NCBI RefSeq assembly: GCF_022678625.1
Contig: NZ_JALBYQ010000003.1
Location: 404,743-468,742, forward strand
DNA from: Aliiroseovarius subalbicans
Lineage (GTDB): Bacteria > Pseudomonadota > Alphaproteobacteria > Rhodobacterales > Rhodobacteraceae
Reading direction: 5' to 3'
Length of the DNA stretch: 64,000 nt
Positions 46,445 to 55,791 of this stretch are shown piece by piece (the first letter of the stretch is position 1; each line of letters starts with the position of its first letter). The notes under the pieces are model-generated. The model had not been told where the DNA came from and did not search any database. It saw only the letters and a program-made list of their open reading frames with translations. Position numbers and translations under genes: made by a program.

Positions 46445-49400
46445 TCAGTAGTCGCGCTCGAAGAAGACCCCGACGCTGCTTTCCCCGTCTGAGGCTGCGC
46501 TGCCCCGGGCGGTGAAAGACGGCGAGATGTTGAGGTTCAGGTTGATCTCACTGCGCCCATCCGACCCGATCGTTATATCGGTATAGATGTTCTCGGTGAT
46601 GTACTTGCCCGCCCGTGCCTGGGTGGTGCCGTCCTGTTCGGTCGTCACGTCCAGATCGTCCAACCCGAACTGCGCGCGCACCCGGTTCAGAAGGCCCGAG
46701 TTGCCACCAGCCAGGGTCTGCACGGCAGCGGCCAGTTGAACCGCCTGAAGCGGTGAAATCTTGGTCAGGTCACGACCGAACAGAAGCCGGGCAAGCACTT
46801 CATCTTCGGGTAATTCCGGACTGGAGGAAAACGTGATTTCCGGTGCCGAGGCCGGGCCTTCGACGATGACCCGGACGTCTGTGTCATCCGCGCGGGTGCT
46901 GGCGACAAGCCGCAGGACCGGGTCGAAACTGCCGCGCAACTGCGCGTACCCTTCGGTCATCGTCAGGCGTTTGCCCAGGATATCCAGCCGCCCGCGGATC
47001 AGGTCGAACCGCCCCTGGGTCACGACATTGGTGGTTGACCCTGTCACCTGCACCTGCCCACCCAGTTCGGCGTCCAGTCCACGGCCACGAACGAAGACCC
47101 GCGACGGTGCCCGAAGCGTGATGTCCAGCGGCCAGGCCCGCCCGGTGCCACCGCCGTCCTCTGTTGCCAACAGCCCGGCGCGCACCCGGGTTTGACGCAC
47201 CTGCCCCGGTTCGTTGAGATGCTCAAGATTGGCCAACACCGGGGCAACACTCAGACTGCTTTCCGGCACCTGAAGTTCGGTGGGGCCAAGCGTCAGGTCG
47301 GCTGAAATGCTAGCCCCACCGCTCAGCGGACCGCGCAAAGTGACCTGCCCGTCTACGGTGGTGTCGTAGAGCCGGGCATCGCTGAGCCCGAGCGCATTCA
47401 GTTCAATCGCCAGATCGGCGGCATAGGGTGGGGTCAGCACAACTGGCCCGGTCACGCGCAGATTGCCGCCACCAGACCCAACCCCTTGCGCTTCGATCCG
47501 CGCCTGTTCGCCGGTAAATCTAACCGTTGCGGTAAGGGGGGAGAGGGTCAGCTGCTGCGCGGGAAGGGCCAGGCGCGCACCCTTCGTTGTGGCCTGTCCT
47601 GATAGAGAGGACAGCGCGAAGGGGCCGTTCAGCGACAGATCGAACGCTATCGGGCCAGCCACGCGATTAGGTGCGACGAAGGCATTGGCCAGGGCCAACG
47701 GCGCCGACCCGGTGATCTCCAGATCCGCCCGTGTCCCATCGGCCAACACTTGCCCGGTTACCTGCGCCATGCTTGCACCCGGTCCCGTGCCATTGGCGGA
47801 CACCTGCCAGGCGTTGCCGGACAATTTTGCCGTTCCCTCGGCCTCCGCCGGGCCGGTCACGCCGGGCGCGACCACTCCTAGGTCGCGAAGCTTGGTGTTG
47901 AAGGTCAGGGCCGTTGTGTCGGGTGAGATGCTTCCGGTGATTTTTGCCATGACCTCAGGTGTGGCGAGTTCAAGTTCGCGGATGACCAAAAGCCCATCGT
48001 CCCCGCGTTGGATTTTGGACGTCACCCGGCTGCCCCCTCGCAGCAGACGATCCGCCAATTGCGTGCCAAGCCCCAAGTCCTGCCCGGTTGCTGTCAGTTC
48101 GGCCTGAAACGCGCCCGCCCCCGGGTCGCCCGCGCCGCCAATGGTCAGGTCCAGAGCACCCGAAAGTGGACGACCGGCCAGCTTGGAAAAGGGCGCCAGG
48201 GTTGCGATGGTGGCGGTTGCAGAGCCGCTGACCCGTGTTAGCGTTGCGTGGGTCAGCTCTGCCAACCCCTTGGCTTCCAGTTTCGTTCCCCCTGGCGCGG
48301 TGGCATCCAGTGTGACGGACCAGCCTGTCGGCACCTGTGTTGCGGCCAGGGACAGGGCTGCCGGCCCCCTGGTTCCATGTTCCAGGATCGCAGTTTCGGG
48401 AATATCCGCCGTCAGCGAGACACTGCTGTTTTCGGCGGCCAGAGTCGCCGACGCGGCCACAGTGGCGTGGTCGGTTGCGATGCTGAACCTGTTGATATTC
48501 GTGCCAGCCTCATCCCGGCGTGCCGTAGCCGACAGGCGGCTTGGCCCGGCCAGAACCGCATCCACCTGCGCCTGGCCGATCGCGATATCGTGGCCTTCGC
48601 CCGTCATGACCAGCGTGAAGCCCCCGCTAAGGGGCAGAACATTGCCCTCGGCTTCCAGTGTAGCCTCACCGGTCAATGTTTGACCGGTGAGGCCTGAAAA
48701 CTGCGACAGGTCCGTCGTGGTCAACCGGGCGTCGCCGGTGACGGACAGATCGAAAAGGTCGGTCGCGCCCTGAACCTGTCCTTTTCCGGTCAAGCCAAAG
48801 CTTTCCCCGGTGACCTCCAGTTCGCTGAACGCAAGCGGCGCGCTCTGACTCCAGTCGAAGTCGAACCCGGCCTCAAGTGAGCGGCCGAATGCCTTGGCAA
48901 GGGCCGGGGTGCCGAGGTTTAGACCCCGGGCTTGCGCCGTGACTGAACCCAGTACCTGGCCAAGCGTTGCTGGGCTTTCTCGCAGCAATTGCCCGGTTGC
49001 CTCAAGCACCATTGTTTCAACTTCAAACCCCTCGCGCGACAGCTCTGCCGCCGAGAAATTGGCGCGCCAGCTGTCGTCGGTGGCCGCGTCGAAATTCAGC
49101 GCAAGGTCCGCGGATTGCACTCGTGTTTGCGCCCCACTGAGCGGTAGCAGAACGGCTGACCCCTCTGGCCTGGCAATCCGGCCGGATAGGGCAATGCGGG
49201 TTGGCCAGCCACCCGGCGCAAGGGCCGCCTGACCGTCAAGGCGCAGGGCATCGGTGCCCAGAGACAGATCCTCCAGCCGAATTTCGCCGTCGCCATTGTG
49301 TTCACCGGTCAACGCAAGACGGATATCGTCGCCGAAGAAATCGCGGTATTCCGGCAGGAACAAAGGGGCGATGTCGCCGCCAAGCTGCGCGGCAAAGCGA

Positions 49401-50224
49401 CGTGTGCCGGTGGTGTTGTCCTGTGCCCCAGTCGCCCCGCTTACCTTGACCTGACCGGACAACCGCCGTTCGCCGTCGGTGTTCAGCGCAATACTGGCGG
49501 CGAAATTGTCCAAAGCTCCGCTGCCGTCAACCTCCAGCCTCACCGAGGGGCGCCCGGGCAAGTTCAGCAGGTTTGCGGCGATGCCGTCTGGCTGTTCGAT
49601 CAGCGCCAGGGACAGGTCAATATCCTGGGTTGTGGCGTTATAGGCGGCCGTGAAGGTCAGCGCGCCCTCTGGCCCGTCGATCCGGGTGGCGGTCAGAGTG
49701 GCCTGCCCGGACCCGCTCTCCAGTTGCGCAGCCCCCTGCAGAGTCACCGTCGCTGCCGCTCCAAACAATTCCTGTCCCAGCACGACCCGGTCAGCACGGA
49801 CCTCTTGAATTTCGATGCCGACGGGCAGGGCGGGCAGGGCGAAACTTGAGGCTTCGGGGTCGGGAATGGCGTCGGCGGGCACGGGTGCGCGCGGAAGCAG
49901 GATTTCGGCGGCTGATAGTCGCGTTATATCAAGCCGCCCGGTCAGAAGTGCCGCGCGGTTCCAGTTCAGAACCACGTCCCGCAAGGTCAGCCAGACTCCG
50001 TCGTCGTCTGCGATGGTCAGCTCGTCCAGGCTGGCCTGCGCACTCAAAGCGCCGACAAATCCGACAATGCGCACCTCACGCCCAGCGTCGGACAGGTTGT
50101 CCTCAAGCCAGGCCTGAAGATATCCGCGATCATCCGGGCTGTCGTCGGATTGTGCGACAAGCATCACCGGCAGCGCCAGCACCAGCAGCACCAAGGCGCT
50201 TAGGAAGGGGCAGACCCGGTTCAA
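46445..50224 (-). CDS. tamB: Translocation and assembly module protein TamB
   Basis: Large inner-membrane-anchored, periplasm-spanning protein of 1259 residues that works with TamA in outer membrane assembly and lipid transport. An N-terminal signal anchor (LSALVLLVLALPVMLVA) is followed by a very long beta-rich body and the C-terminal DUF490 domain (GRLDILGKRLTMTEGYAQLRG, then LPEDEVLARLLFGRDLTKISPLQAVQLAAA as family blocks). The ATG overlaps the tamA stop by ATGA, fixing the tamA-tamB operon. Confidence 0.93.
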   Translation of the reverse strand: MNRVCPFLSALVLLVLALPVMLVAQSDDSPDDRGYLQAWLEDNLSDAGREVRIVGFVGALSAQASLDELTIADDDGVWLTLRDVVLNWNRAALLTGRLDITRLSAAEILLPRAPVPADAIPDPEASSFALPALPVGIEIQEVRADRVVLGQELFGAAATVTLQGAAQLESGSGQATLTATRIDGPEGALTFTAAYNATTQDIDLSLALIEQPDGIAANLLNLPGRPSVRLEVDGSGALDNFAASIALNTDGERRLSGQVKVSGATGAQDNTTGTRRFAAQLGGDIAPLFLPEYRDFFGDDIRLALTGEHNGDGEIRLEDLSLGTDALRLDGQAALAPGGWPTRIALSGRIARPEGSAVLLPLSGAQTRVQSADLALNFDAATDDSWRANFSAAELSREGFEVETMVLEATGQLLRESPATLGQVLGSVTAQARGLNLGTPALAKAFGRSLEAGFDFDWSQSAPLAFSELEVTGESFGLTGKGQVQGATDLFDLSVTGDARLTTTDLSQFSGLTGQTLTGEATLEAEGNVLPLSGGFTLVMTGEGHDIAIGQAQVDAVLAGPSRLSATARRDEAGTNINRFSIATDHATVAASATLAAENSSVSLTADIPETAILEHGTRGPAALSLAATQVPTGWSVTLDATAPGGTKLEAKGLAELTHATLTRVSGSATATIATLAPFSKLAGRPLSGALDLTIGGAGDPGAGAFQAELTATGQDLGLGTQLADRLLRGGSRVTSKIQRGDDGLLVIRELELATPEVMAKITGSISPDTTALTFNTKLRDLGVVAPGVTGPAEAEGTAKLSGNAWQVSANGTGPGASMAQVTGQVLADGTRADLEITGSAPLALANAFVAPNRVAGPIAFDLSLNGPFALSSLSGQATTKGARLALPAQQLTLSPLTATVRFTGEQARIEAQGVGSGGGNLRVTGPVVLTPPYAADLAIELNALGLSDARLYDTTVDGQVTLRGPLSGGASISADLTLGPTELQVPESSLSVAPVLANLEHLNEPGQVRQTRVRAGLLATEDGGGTGRAWPLDITLRAPSRVFVRGRGLDAELGGQVQVTGSTTNVVTQGRFDLIRGRLDILGKRLTMTEGYAQLRGSFDPVLRLVASTRADDTDVRVIVEGPASAPEITFSSSPELPEDEVLARLLFGRDLTKISPLQAVQLAAAVQTLAGGNSGLLNRVRAQFGLDDLDVTTEQDGTTQARAGKYITENIYTDITIGSDGRSEINLNLNISPSFTARGSAASDGESSVGVFFERDY

Positions 50225-52044
50225 AACGCTTGTCCTATGCCGACATAGATTTGCACGCCTTGCCCGGTCGTACCGTGGATCGGAGTGGCCACATCCAGGC
50301 GGATGGGTCCGATACCGGTGTCATAGCGCACGCCAACCCCGGCGCCAGCATGCCACGCCATGTCACCGAAACCATGCGCGCCGATGAAACCTGCATCGAC
50401 GAAGCCGACCAACCCGATCGTCTGGGTCACATTTGCACGCAACTCGGCCGATCCAGCCAGGAAGGCCTTGCCCCCGGTGAAGTTTCCGCCCCCCAGATCG
50501 ATGCCCAGCGACTGATAGGGGTGGCCGCGCACAGACCCGCCGCCACCTGAAAAAAACAGGAACTCGGCCGGAACTGCGGTGGCGTTGGAACCATAGGCAG
50601 CGCCAGCCTGAAGCCGCCCGGCCAGCACGACCCGGTCACCGGCGCCAAACCCGTGATAGGCGCGCCCATCTGCGGTCAGCTGCAGTCCGGTTCCGGTTCC
50701 GCCAAGCCCGACGAACGGCGTGGCCAACAGGTCCAGAAAAGTCCCCGCCTTCGGGTTGAGCTGATTGTCGCGCCGGTCCCAGGTTGCACCTGCGGGCAGG
50801 GTCAAAAGCGTGTAGGTCCGATCCCCGGAACCGTCGCGCGTCCTCGAATGGCGCAATGCGACGCCTAGTTCGGCGGTGAGCGTGTCCGAAAGGATCCAGC
50901 TCACGCCGCCGCCCAGCCGCGCCTGCCAGGATTGATAGACCGGATCGTCGACATAGGACGCCCCCGCGAAGACAAAGGCGTTGATGTCCGTGCCGAAGGC
51001 CGCCGGGATGTCCAGACGGGCATTCAGGTCATAGTCGATGCCTCCGGTTTCCCCACCTATGCCGGTGATCTCGCCATCAATCCGAAACCGTTCGGCCCCG
51101 CCCAACAAGTTGCGATGCAACCAGTAGCCTGAAAGGCTCAACCCGTCGAAGGTCGAAATCTCGGCACCGAAGCCGAAACGGCGCGGTTTCGCGTCCACCA
51201 GAGCCAGCTCGATATCCATGCTGTTTCCCTCCCCGAGTTCGTCGGCCTCAACCAGCGAAACCGAGGAAAAGGAGCCGGTGCGGCGCAGGCGGGCAGCGAC
51301 CTTTTCAAGCTCGTCGGGGGAGAACACCTGGCCCGAAGGCAGGCCGGCGATGCGCGCAACCCGGTCTGAGCGCGCCGTGCTCTCGCCGGTCAGGCGCAGC
51401 GCGCCGAAGCGGACCAGGGGACCGGGGCTGAGCTGCAAGCGCGCCGTCAATGTGTGCGCACGATGATCGGCCGTGACCTGTTGCCGGGACAGGCGGGCCT
51501 TGGCGTGGCCGTCGTGACGCCATCCGTCAACGGCGCTGTCCACACTGTCCTGCAGAACACCGCTGTAGGCGCGCGCGCCGCTGCGAAATCCGGGCAGGGG
51601 CGTCTGCTTAGGTGCAAGCGGCGCGATGGTGGCGGCGCCAAACCGGAAGGCTGGGCCGGGATCGACTTTGACCACAACTGCGTCAATGGCCGTGGGGGTT
51701 TGGAACGCCGGGATCGTCGCTGCTTCGCGTCCGTCCAGAAGAATCTGGATGACACCGCTGTAGTGCCCGTTGGCATAAAGGCTGCGCAGAAGTCGGGCAT
51801 AATCGGCAAGCGCGGCGGCCAAAACATCGCGCGGCGCGGTCACGCCATCGCGCTTGGCGTTTGCCACCAGAGAGGCCGCCTCAAGATCCCCCCGCAACCC
51901 CGGATCGTCGCTTGCAACGGTGAATTGCAGGGTGAAGGCACGGGCCGAGCCGGTTGCCAGGGCAAGTAAAAACACGACCAGCACCGCCAGACCTGCGCAT
52001 TGTTGCGCAAATGAGCGGACAAGAAGAAGGAAGCTGGGTCGCAT
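50221..52044 (-). CDS. tamA: Outer membrane assembly factor TamA (BamA family)
   Basis: Omp85-type outer membrane barrel with N-terminal POTRA repeats, 607 residues. A signal peptide (LVVFLLALATGSARA) precedes the POTRA region, with GPLVRFGALRLTGES near residue 195. The barrel follows, with FFSGGGGSVRGHPYQSLG near residue 510 as the VRGF-like loop and a C-terminal Phe (YVGIGQAF). I chose ATG 52044 for a proper signal peptide; the frame extends to 52104. Confidence 0.9.
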   Translation of the reverse strand: MRPSFLLLVRSFAQQCAGLAVLVVFLLALATGSARAFTLQFTVASDDPGLRGDLEAASLVANAKRDGVTAPRDVLAAALADYARLLRSLYANGHYSGVIQILLDGREAATIPAFQTPTAIDAVVVKVDPGPAFRFGAATIAPLAPKQTPLPGFRSGARAYSGVLQDSVDSAVDGWRHDGHAKARLSRQQVTADHRAHTLTARLQLSPGPLVRFGALRLTGESTARSDRVARIAGLPSGQVFSPDELEKVAARLRRTGSFSSVSLVEADELGEGNSMDIELALVDAKPRRFGFGAEISTFDGLSLSGYWLHRNLLGGAERFRIDGEITGIGGETGGIDYDLNARLDIPAAFGTDINAFVFAGASYVDDPVYQSWQARLGGGVSWILSDTLTAELGVALRHSRTRDGSGDRTYTLLTLPAGATWDRRDNQLNPKAGTFLDLLATPFVGLGGTGTGLQLTADGRAYHGFGAGDRVVLAGRLQAGAAYGSNATAVPAEFLFFSGGGGSVRGHPYQSLGIDLGGGNFTGGKAFLAGSAELRANVTQTIGLVGFVDAGFIGAHGFGDMAWHAGAGVGVRYDTGIGPIRLDVATPIHGTTGQGVQIYVGIGQAF

Positions 52045-52264
52045 GGGATGCCCTGATGAGTACGGGTGCATCATAACGAAAGATGTCTGGTGATTTAACC
52101 GCAAAAGCCCGGGCCGTAATCACGAGAAGTGTTGGAGGTTTGCCACGTCGAATCTCATTCCCGGCTTGCGCCAAAAATCCGACTTCTCTGATTTTTCCTG
52201 TTCACACCCAATGCAGGCGATCGCGCATTTTGTCCGTGGTGGTGCTGGCATTGTGCAACGCGGG

Positions 52265-53368
52265 TCAGGTGGGTTGTGACCAGCCTTTCAACAGTTGATC
52301 GATATCCATTCCCGCGCGTTCTTCGCCAGGCCGTGCCAGTCCGGGTGTCTTGCTCAGGGCTGGAGCAGCGGCCGGTTGCACGACGCCCGCCAGGGTCGTG
52401 AATGCGCTCCGCGCTCTGTTGTGGGGATGGTGTGGGGCCTCTTTCAGGGACAGGACCGGCATTGTGCAAGCATCGCTCCCTTCAAACACTTCGGCCCAGT
52501 GATCGCGGGTTTGCATCTTGAAACGCGCGGCGAAGGCATCGCGAAGCCGGGGCCACCTTTCCATGTCCATCTGGGGCGGTAGATCCTGGCCGTCGAGACC
52601 CAGAAGGTGCAGCAGTTCGGAATAGAATTTCGCCTCAAGCGCGCCGACGGACATGAAGCCGCCACAGGCGCATTCATAGCAGCGGTAGAACGGCGCGCCG
52701 CCGTCCAGCAGGTTCGCCTCGCGCTGGTCCGCCCACAGCCCGGCCCCGTGCATCGAATAGATCATCGCGGCCAGATGCGCGGCACCGTCGGTAATGGCAC
52801 AATCTACCACTTGTCCCTGGCCCGTGTGCTGCGCCGCGTGCAATGCAGCCAGCAAGCCTGCCACCAGATACATCGCCCCGCCGCCGAAATCGCCCAGCAG
52901 GTTCAAGGGCGGCACAGGCGCCTCGGCGCCGCCAATCGCGTGCAGCCCACCGCTGAGTGCGATGTAATTGATGTCATGCCCTGCGGACTGCGCCAGTGGC
53001 CCGGTTTGGCCCCAGCCTGTCATCCGGCCATAGACCAGCGCAGGGTTTGTGGCCGCAAACGTATCTGGCCCAAGGTCCAGCCGCTCCATGACGCCTGGGC
53101 GCATGCCCTCGATGAGCATGTCCGCCTTTTCTATCAGCGCTTTTGCCTGCGTCCGGTCGCCGCCATCTTTCAGGTCGAGCGTGACAAAGCCGCGGCCCCG
53201 GTTCAGCACGTCGACATTCTGTGGGATCAGGGGTTTCAACCCGGGCCGTTCGATTCGCACCACATCGGCCCCCATATCGGCCAGCCACATGGCGGCAAAG
53301 GGCGTGGGGCCAAGGCCGGCAATTTCGACCACCCGTAGATCGGAAAGGGGCCCGGTGCGGTCAGACAT
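52265..53368 (-). CDS. CaiB/BaiF CoA-transferase family protein (alpha-methylacyl-CoA racemase-like)
   Basis: Class III CoA-transferase-fold protein of 367 residues. [37 protein letters not shown], as adjacent family blocks, forms the N-terminal Rossmann part, and [17 protein letters not shown] near residue 187 is the conserved central block. The opening resembles alpha-methylacyl-CoA racemases most. It overlaps the end of the acyl-CoA dehydrogenase gene by 8 bp, so the pair probably processes one branched acyl-CoA. Confidence 0.85.
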   Translation of the reverse strand: MSDRTGPLSDLRVVEIAGLGPTPFAAMWLADMGADVVRIERPGLKPLIPQNVDVLNRGRGFVTLDLKDGGDRTQAKALIEKADMLIEGMRPGVMERLDLGPDTFAATNPALVYGRMTGWGQTGPLAQSAGHDINYIALSGGLHAIGGAEAPVPPLNLLGDFGGGAMYLVAGLLAALHAAQHTGQGQVVDCAITDGAAHLAAMIYSMHGAGLWADQREANLLDGGAPFYRCYECACGGFMSVGALEAKFYSELLHLLGLDGQDLPPQMDMERWPRLRDAFAARFKMQTRDHWAEVFEGSDACTMPVLSLKEAPHHPHNRARSAFTTLAGVVQPAAAPALSKTPGLARPGEERAGMDIDQLLKGWSQPT

Positions 53369-54518
53369 CCATCGACCGCGCGATCAGTTCCTTCATGATC
53401 TCGTTCGTGCCGCCATAGATCATCTGCACCCGCGCATCCGCGTAGAGCCGTGCGATCGGGTATTCCATCATGAAGCCATAGCCGCCGAACAATTGCAGGC
53501 ATTCATGCATGATCTCGTTCTGGATCTCGGTGCCGTAGTATTTCGCCATCGAGGCAGTGGGCGCATCCAGTGTGCCGTCGATCAGCCCGGCGATGCCGTC
53601 ATTCACGAAAGACCGCAGCACCTCGGCCTTGGTTTTGCACTCGGCCAGTTTGAACCGGGTGTTCTGGAAATCCATCACCCGCTGCCCGAAGGCCTTTCGG
53701 TCCTGCACATACTGCACGGTCTGTTCCAAGGCGAAGTCGATGGCACCGAGAGCCTGGATCGCGATCAGCAGGCGCTCCCAGGGCAGCTGCTTCATCAGCT
53801 GGTAGAAGCCCTGGCCTTCTTCGTGCCCCAGCAGGTTGGTCAGCGGCACCTTCACGTTTTCATAAAACAGCTCAGAGGTGTCGTTGGCTTTCATCCCCAG
53901 CTTCTTCAGGTTCTTGCCGCGGCTGAAGCCTTCCGCCTTGTCGGGTTCGACCACGATCAGGGACACGCCCTTGGAGCCCGCACCTTTGTCGGTCTTTGCA
54001 ACCGTGATGACCAGGTCGGCGGTCTGGCCGTTGGTGATGAAGATTTTGGATCCGTTGATCCGGTACTGGTTGCCGTCCTTCTCGGCCGTGGTGCGCACCG
54101 CCTGCAGGTCGCTTCCGGTCGACGGTTCGGTCATGGCAATGGCGCCGACGATCTCGCCCGAGACCAGACCCGGCAACCAACGCGCCTTTTGCTCGTCCGT
54201 GCCGAAGGCGGTGATGTAGTGGGTCACGATGGACTGGATGCCATAGCCCCAGCCACAATCGCCGGTGCGGGTCTGTTCATAGATTGCGACCGAATCAAAT
54301 CCCATGTCGCCGCCAACGCCGCCGTGTTCCTCGGGCACCGCGCCGCCCATGATCCCGGCCTCACCGGCCTTGTGCCAGAAGTCGCGGTCGACCACGCCCT
54401 GGTCCACCCAGCGTTCGATGTGCGGGGTCAGTTCGTCATCATAGAACCGGTTGACCATGTCGGCGAACATGCGGTGCTCATCGCTGGCCCAGGCGGCGGT
54501 GCGGGTGAAAAGGGACAT
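53361..54518 (-). CDS. Acyl-CoA dehydrogenase
   Basis: FAD enzyme oxidising an acyl-CoA, 385 residues. Conserved blocks are [14 protein letters not shown] near residue 133, [12 protein letters not shown] near 165, [14 protein letters not shown] near 340 and the C-terminal [16 protein letters not shown]. The Glu of the usual YEGT motif is Gly, as in members whose catalytic base lies elsewhere (isovaleryl/long-chain type). It is the first gene of the operon with the CoA-transferase family gene. Confidence 0.9.
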   Translation of the reverse strand: MSLFTRTAAWASDEHRMFADMVNRFYDDELTPHIERWVDQGVVDRDFWHKAGEAGIMGGAVPEEHGGVGGDMGFDSVAIYEQTRTGDCGWGYGIQSIVTHYITAFGTDEQKARWLPGLVSGEIVGAIAMTEPSTGSDLQAVRTTAEKDGNQYRINGSKIFITNGQTADLVITVAKTDKGAGSKGVSLIVVEPDKAEGFSRGKNLKKLGMKANDTSELFYENVKVPLTNLLGHEEGQGFYQLMKQLPWERLLIAIQALGAIDFALEQTVQYVQDRKAFGQRVMDFQNTRFKLAECKTKAEVLRSFVNDGIAGLIDGTLDAPTASMAKYYGTEIQNEIMHECLQLFGGYGFMMEYPIARLYADARVQMIYGGTNEIMKELIARSMDV

Positions 54519-54653
54519 GGGAATCCTCCATCAAGCTAGGTGACGAACGGACTATACCAGTGGTGGCAGGGGTGTGGGTGGTAACGTGGCGTTACCAGCT
54601 TGCGAAACTGCGACTGCCCGGCCGTCGGCCAGGAAGACAGGCCTGAAACGCGG

Positions 54654-54678
54654 AACGGCAGACGCAAGGCCTGCCGTT
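54654..54678 (-). terminator. Terminator of small-protein copy A
   Basis: AACGGCAG (54654-54661) pairs with CTGCCGTT (54671-54678); the inner part is degenerate compared with the copies at 55009 and 55352. It is downstream of copy A on the minus strand. Confidence 0.7.
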
Positions 54679-54701
54679 TCAGAAGCTTCAAGGTGCCCGT
54701 C

Positions 54702-54947
54702 TTACGGGACGGCGGGGCCATTGGGTTCCTCTTCGCCCGCGCCGTTGTTCGACACGGCGACGGCGATGCCGACGACGGCCAGAGCCAGCAGAGCCAGCGG
54801 CAGTGAGCCGATCGACGATCCCGCATCTTCAATGACCACAACCGGGGCGTCTTCGATGATCGGTGCGCCAGCCTGGCCAGCGAAAGCGGGGGTCATGGCG
54901 GTCATTGCGACGGCGCCAGCAGCAAAAAATCTGGTCGTTTTGTTCAT
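54702..54947 (-). CDS. Small secreted, membrane-anchored protein, copy A
   Basis: An 81-residue protein with a signal peptide (MNKTTRFFAAGAVAMTAM, then TPAFA), an acidic extracytoplasmic stretch (APIIEDAPVVVIEDAGSS), a 17-residue hydrophobic segment (LPLALLALAVVGIAVAV) and a C-tail SNNGAGEEEPNGPAVP. The tail differs from copies B and C and is 10 residues longer. GGAGA lies about 7 bases before the ATG. Similar small proteins are common but uncharacterised in Roseobacter genomes. Function unknown; the mature form probably faces the periplasm. Confidence 0.78.
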   Translation of the reverse strand: MNKTTRFFAAGAVAMTAMTPAFAGQAGAPIIEDAPVVVIEDAGSSIGSLPLALLALAVVGIAVAVSNNGAGEEEPNGPAVP

Positions 54948-55008
54948 TGTGTATTCTCCAACAGGCTACACAGGCTGCTGAGGGGTAAAACCACAGGCCT
55001 GAAATGAG

Positions 55009-55035
55009 AAACGGCAGGCGTGGCGCCTGCCGTTT
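55009..55035 (-). terminator. Terminator of small-protein copy B
   Basis: AAACGGCAGGCG (55009-55020), loop TGG, CGCCTGCCGTTT (55024-55035): a perfect 12-bp stem whose minus-strand transcript ends in U residues. It stands between copies B and A, so each copy ends its own transcript or the upstream copy is more abundant. Confidence 0.85.
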
Positions 55036-55073
55036 CAACAACTTTTAGGCGTTCGGACAGGCCGAATGACCGC

Positions 55074-55289
55074 TTAGTTATCTTCGTTCTGCGAAATGGC
55101 GACGGCGATGCCGACGACGGCCAGAGCCAGCAGGGCCAGCGGCAGCGAGCCGATCGACGAGCCAGCATCTTCAACGACCACAACCGGGGCGTCTTCGATG
55201 ATCGGTGCGCCAGCCTGGCCAGCGAAAGCGGGGGTCATGGCGGTCATTGCGACGGCGCCAGCAGCGAAAAATTTGGTCGTTTTGTTCAT
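55074..55289 (-). CDS. Small secreted, membrane-anchored protein, copy B
   Basis: A 71-residue protein: signal peptide cut after AFA (near residue 23), acidic segment APIIEDAPVVVVEDAGSS, hydrophobic segment LPLALLALAVVGIAVAI and short acidic tail SQNEDN. There is no Arg-rich tail as in PEP-CTERM or LPXTG-like sorting signals, so it is probably simply held in the inner membrane with its N-terminus outside. GGAGA precedes the ATG. Nearly identical to copy C. Confidence 0.8.
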   Translation of the reverse strand: MNKTTKFFAAGAVAMTAMTPAFAGQAGAPIIEDAPVVVVEDAGSSIGSLPLALLALAVVGIAVAISQNEDN

Positions 55290-55351
55290 TGTGTATTCTC
55301 CAACAGGTTACACAGGATGCTGAGGGGTAAAACCACAGGCCTGAAATGAGG

Positions 55352-55376
55352 AACGGCAGGCGTGGCGCCTGCCGTT
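55352..55376 (-). terminator. Terminator of small-protein copy C
   Basis: AACGGCAGGCG (55352-55362), loop TGG, CGCCTGCCGTT (55366-55376). It is the same hairpin as at 55009, 342 to 343 bp away. Confidence 0.85.
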
Positions 55377-55415
55377 TCAGAAACTTTTAAGCGTTCGGAC
55401 AGGCCGAATGACCGC

Positions 55416-55631
55416 TTAGTCTTCTTCGTTCTGCGAAACGGCGATGGCGATGCCGACGACGGCCAGAGCCAGCAGGGCCAGCGGCAGCGAGCCGATCGAC
55501 GAGCCAGCATCTTCAACGACCACAACCGGGGCGTCTTCGATGATCGGTGCGCCAGCCTGGCCAGCGAAAGCGGGGGTCATGGCGGTCATTGCGACGGCGC
55601 CAGCAGCGAAAAATTTGGTCGCTTTTTTCAT
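55416..55631 (-). CDS. Small secreted, membrane-anchored protein, copy C
   Basis: A 71-residue protein identical in plan to copy B; the N-terminus is MKKATKF rather than MNKTTKF, and the tail is SQNEED. I chose ATG 55631, aligned with the other copies and preceded by GGAGA; the frame extends to 55685 without homology. It is the first copy in transcription order, so a promoter is expected in 55632-55790. Its leader loses similarity to the others about 30 bp upstream of the start. Confidence 0.8.
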   Translation of the reverse strand: MKKATKFFAAGAVAMTAMTPAFAGQAGAPIIEDAPVVVVEDAGSSIGSLPLALLALAVVGIAIAVSQNEED

Positions 55632-55725
55632 TGTGTAATCTCCAACAGGTTTCACAGGATGCCGACTGGCTGTCCCATCCCGCATTGTTTTGCACAGTTT
55701 TTGGGGCTAGAAAAGCCTCTTGTAC

Positions 55726-55749
55726 CCATTGGCGAAGGATCGCCAATGG
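55726..55749. repeat. Perfect 10-bp inverted repeat
   Basis: CCATTGGCGA (55726-55735), loop AGGA, TCGCCAATGG (55740-55749). It lies between the end of the CAP-domain gene and the first small-protein gene. It may be the terminator of the former, though no T-run follows, or an operator for the latter. Confidence 0.65.
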
Positions 55750-55791
55750 AAACTTGGGGTTGTGGTCACTGTGCCACAGTCCGTCGCATGC

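Larger units (their letters stand above)
54654..55662. repeat. Tandem triplication with 342-bp period
   Basis: Three homologous units, each with leader, small gene and hairpin terminator. The start codons lie at 54947, 55289 and 55631, exactly 342 bp apart twice, and the second and third stops are also 342 bp apart. Units two and three are nearly identical; unit one diverges after the membrane segment. Homology upstream of the third gene ends near 55662. This is a recent duplication or a set kept alike by gene conversion. Confidence 0.92.

Noticed and set aside
53049..54539. 496-codon + strand frame opposite the acyl-CoA dehydrogenase and CoA-transferase genes
   Set aside because: Runs antisense to two overlapping, motif-supported genes and has no ribosome site or known domain.
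54536..55525. Alternative-frame ORFs repeated through the 342-bp units
   Set aside because: They repeat only because the DNA is triplicated. The frame with signal peptide, ribosome site and conserved stop position is the coding one.
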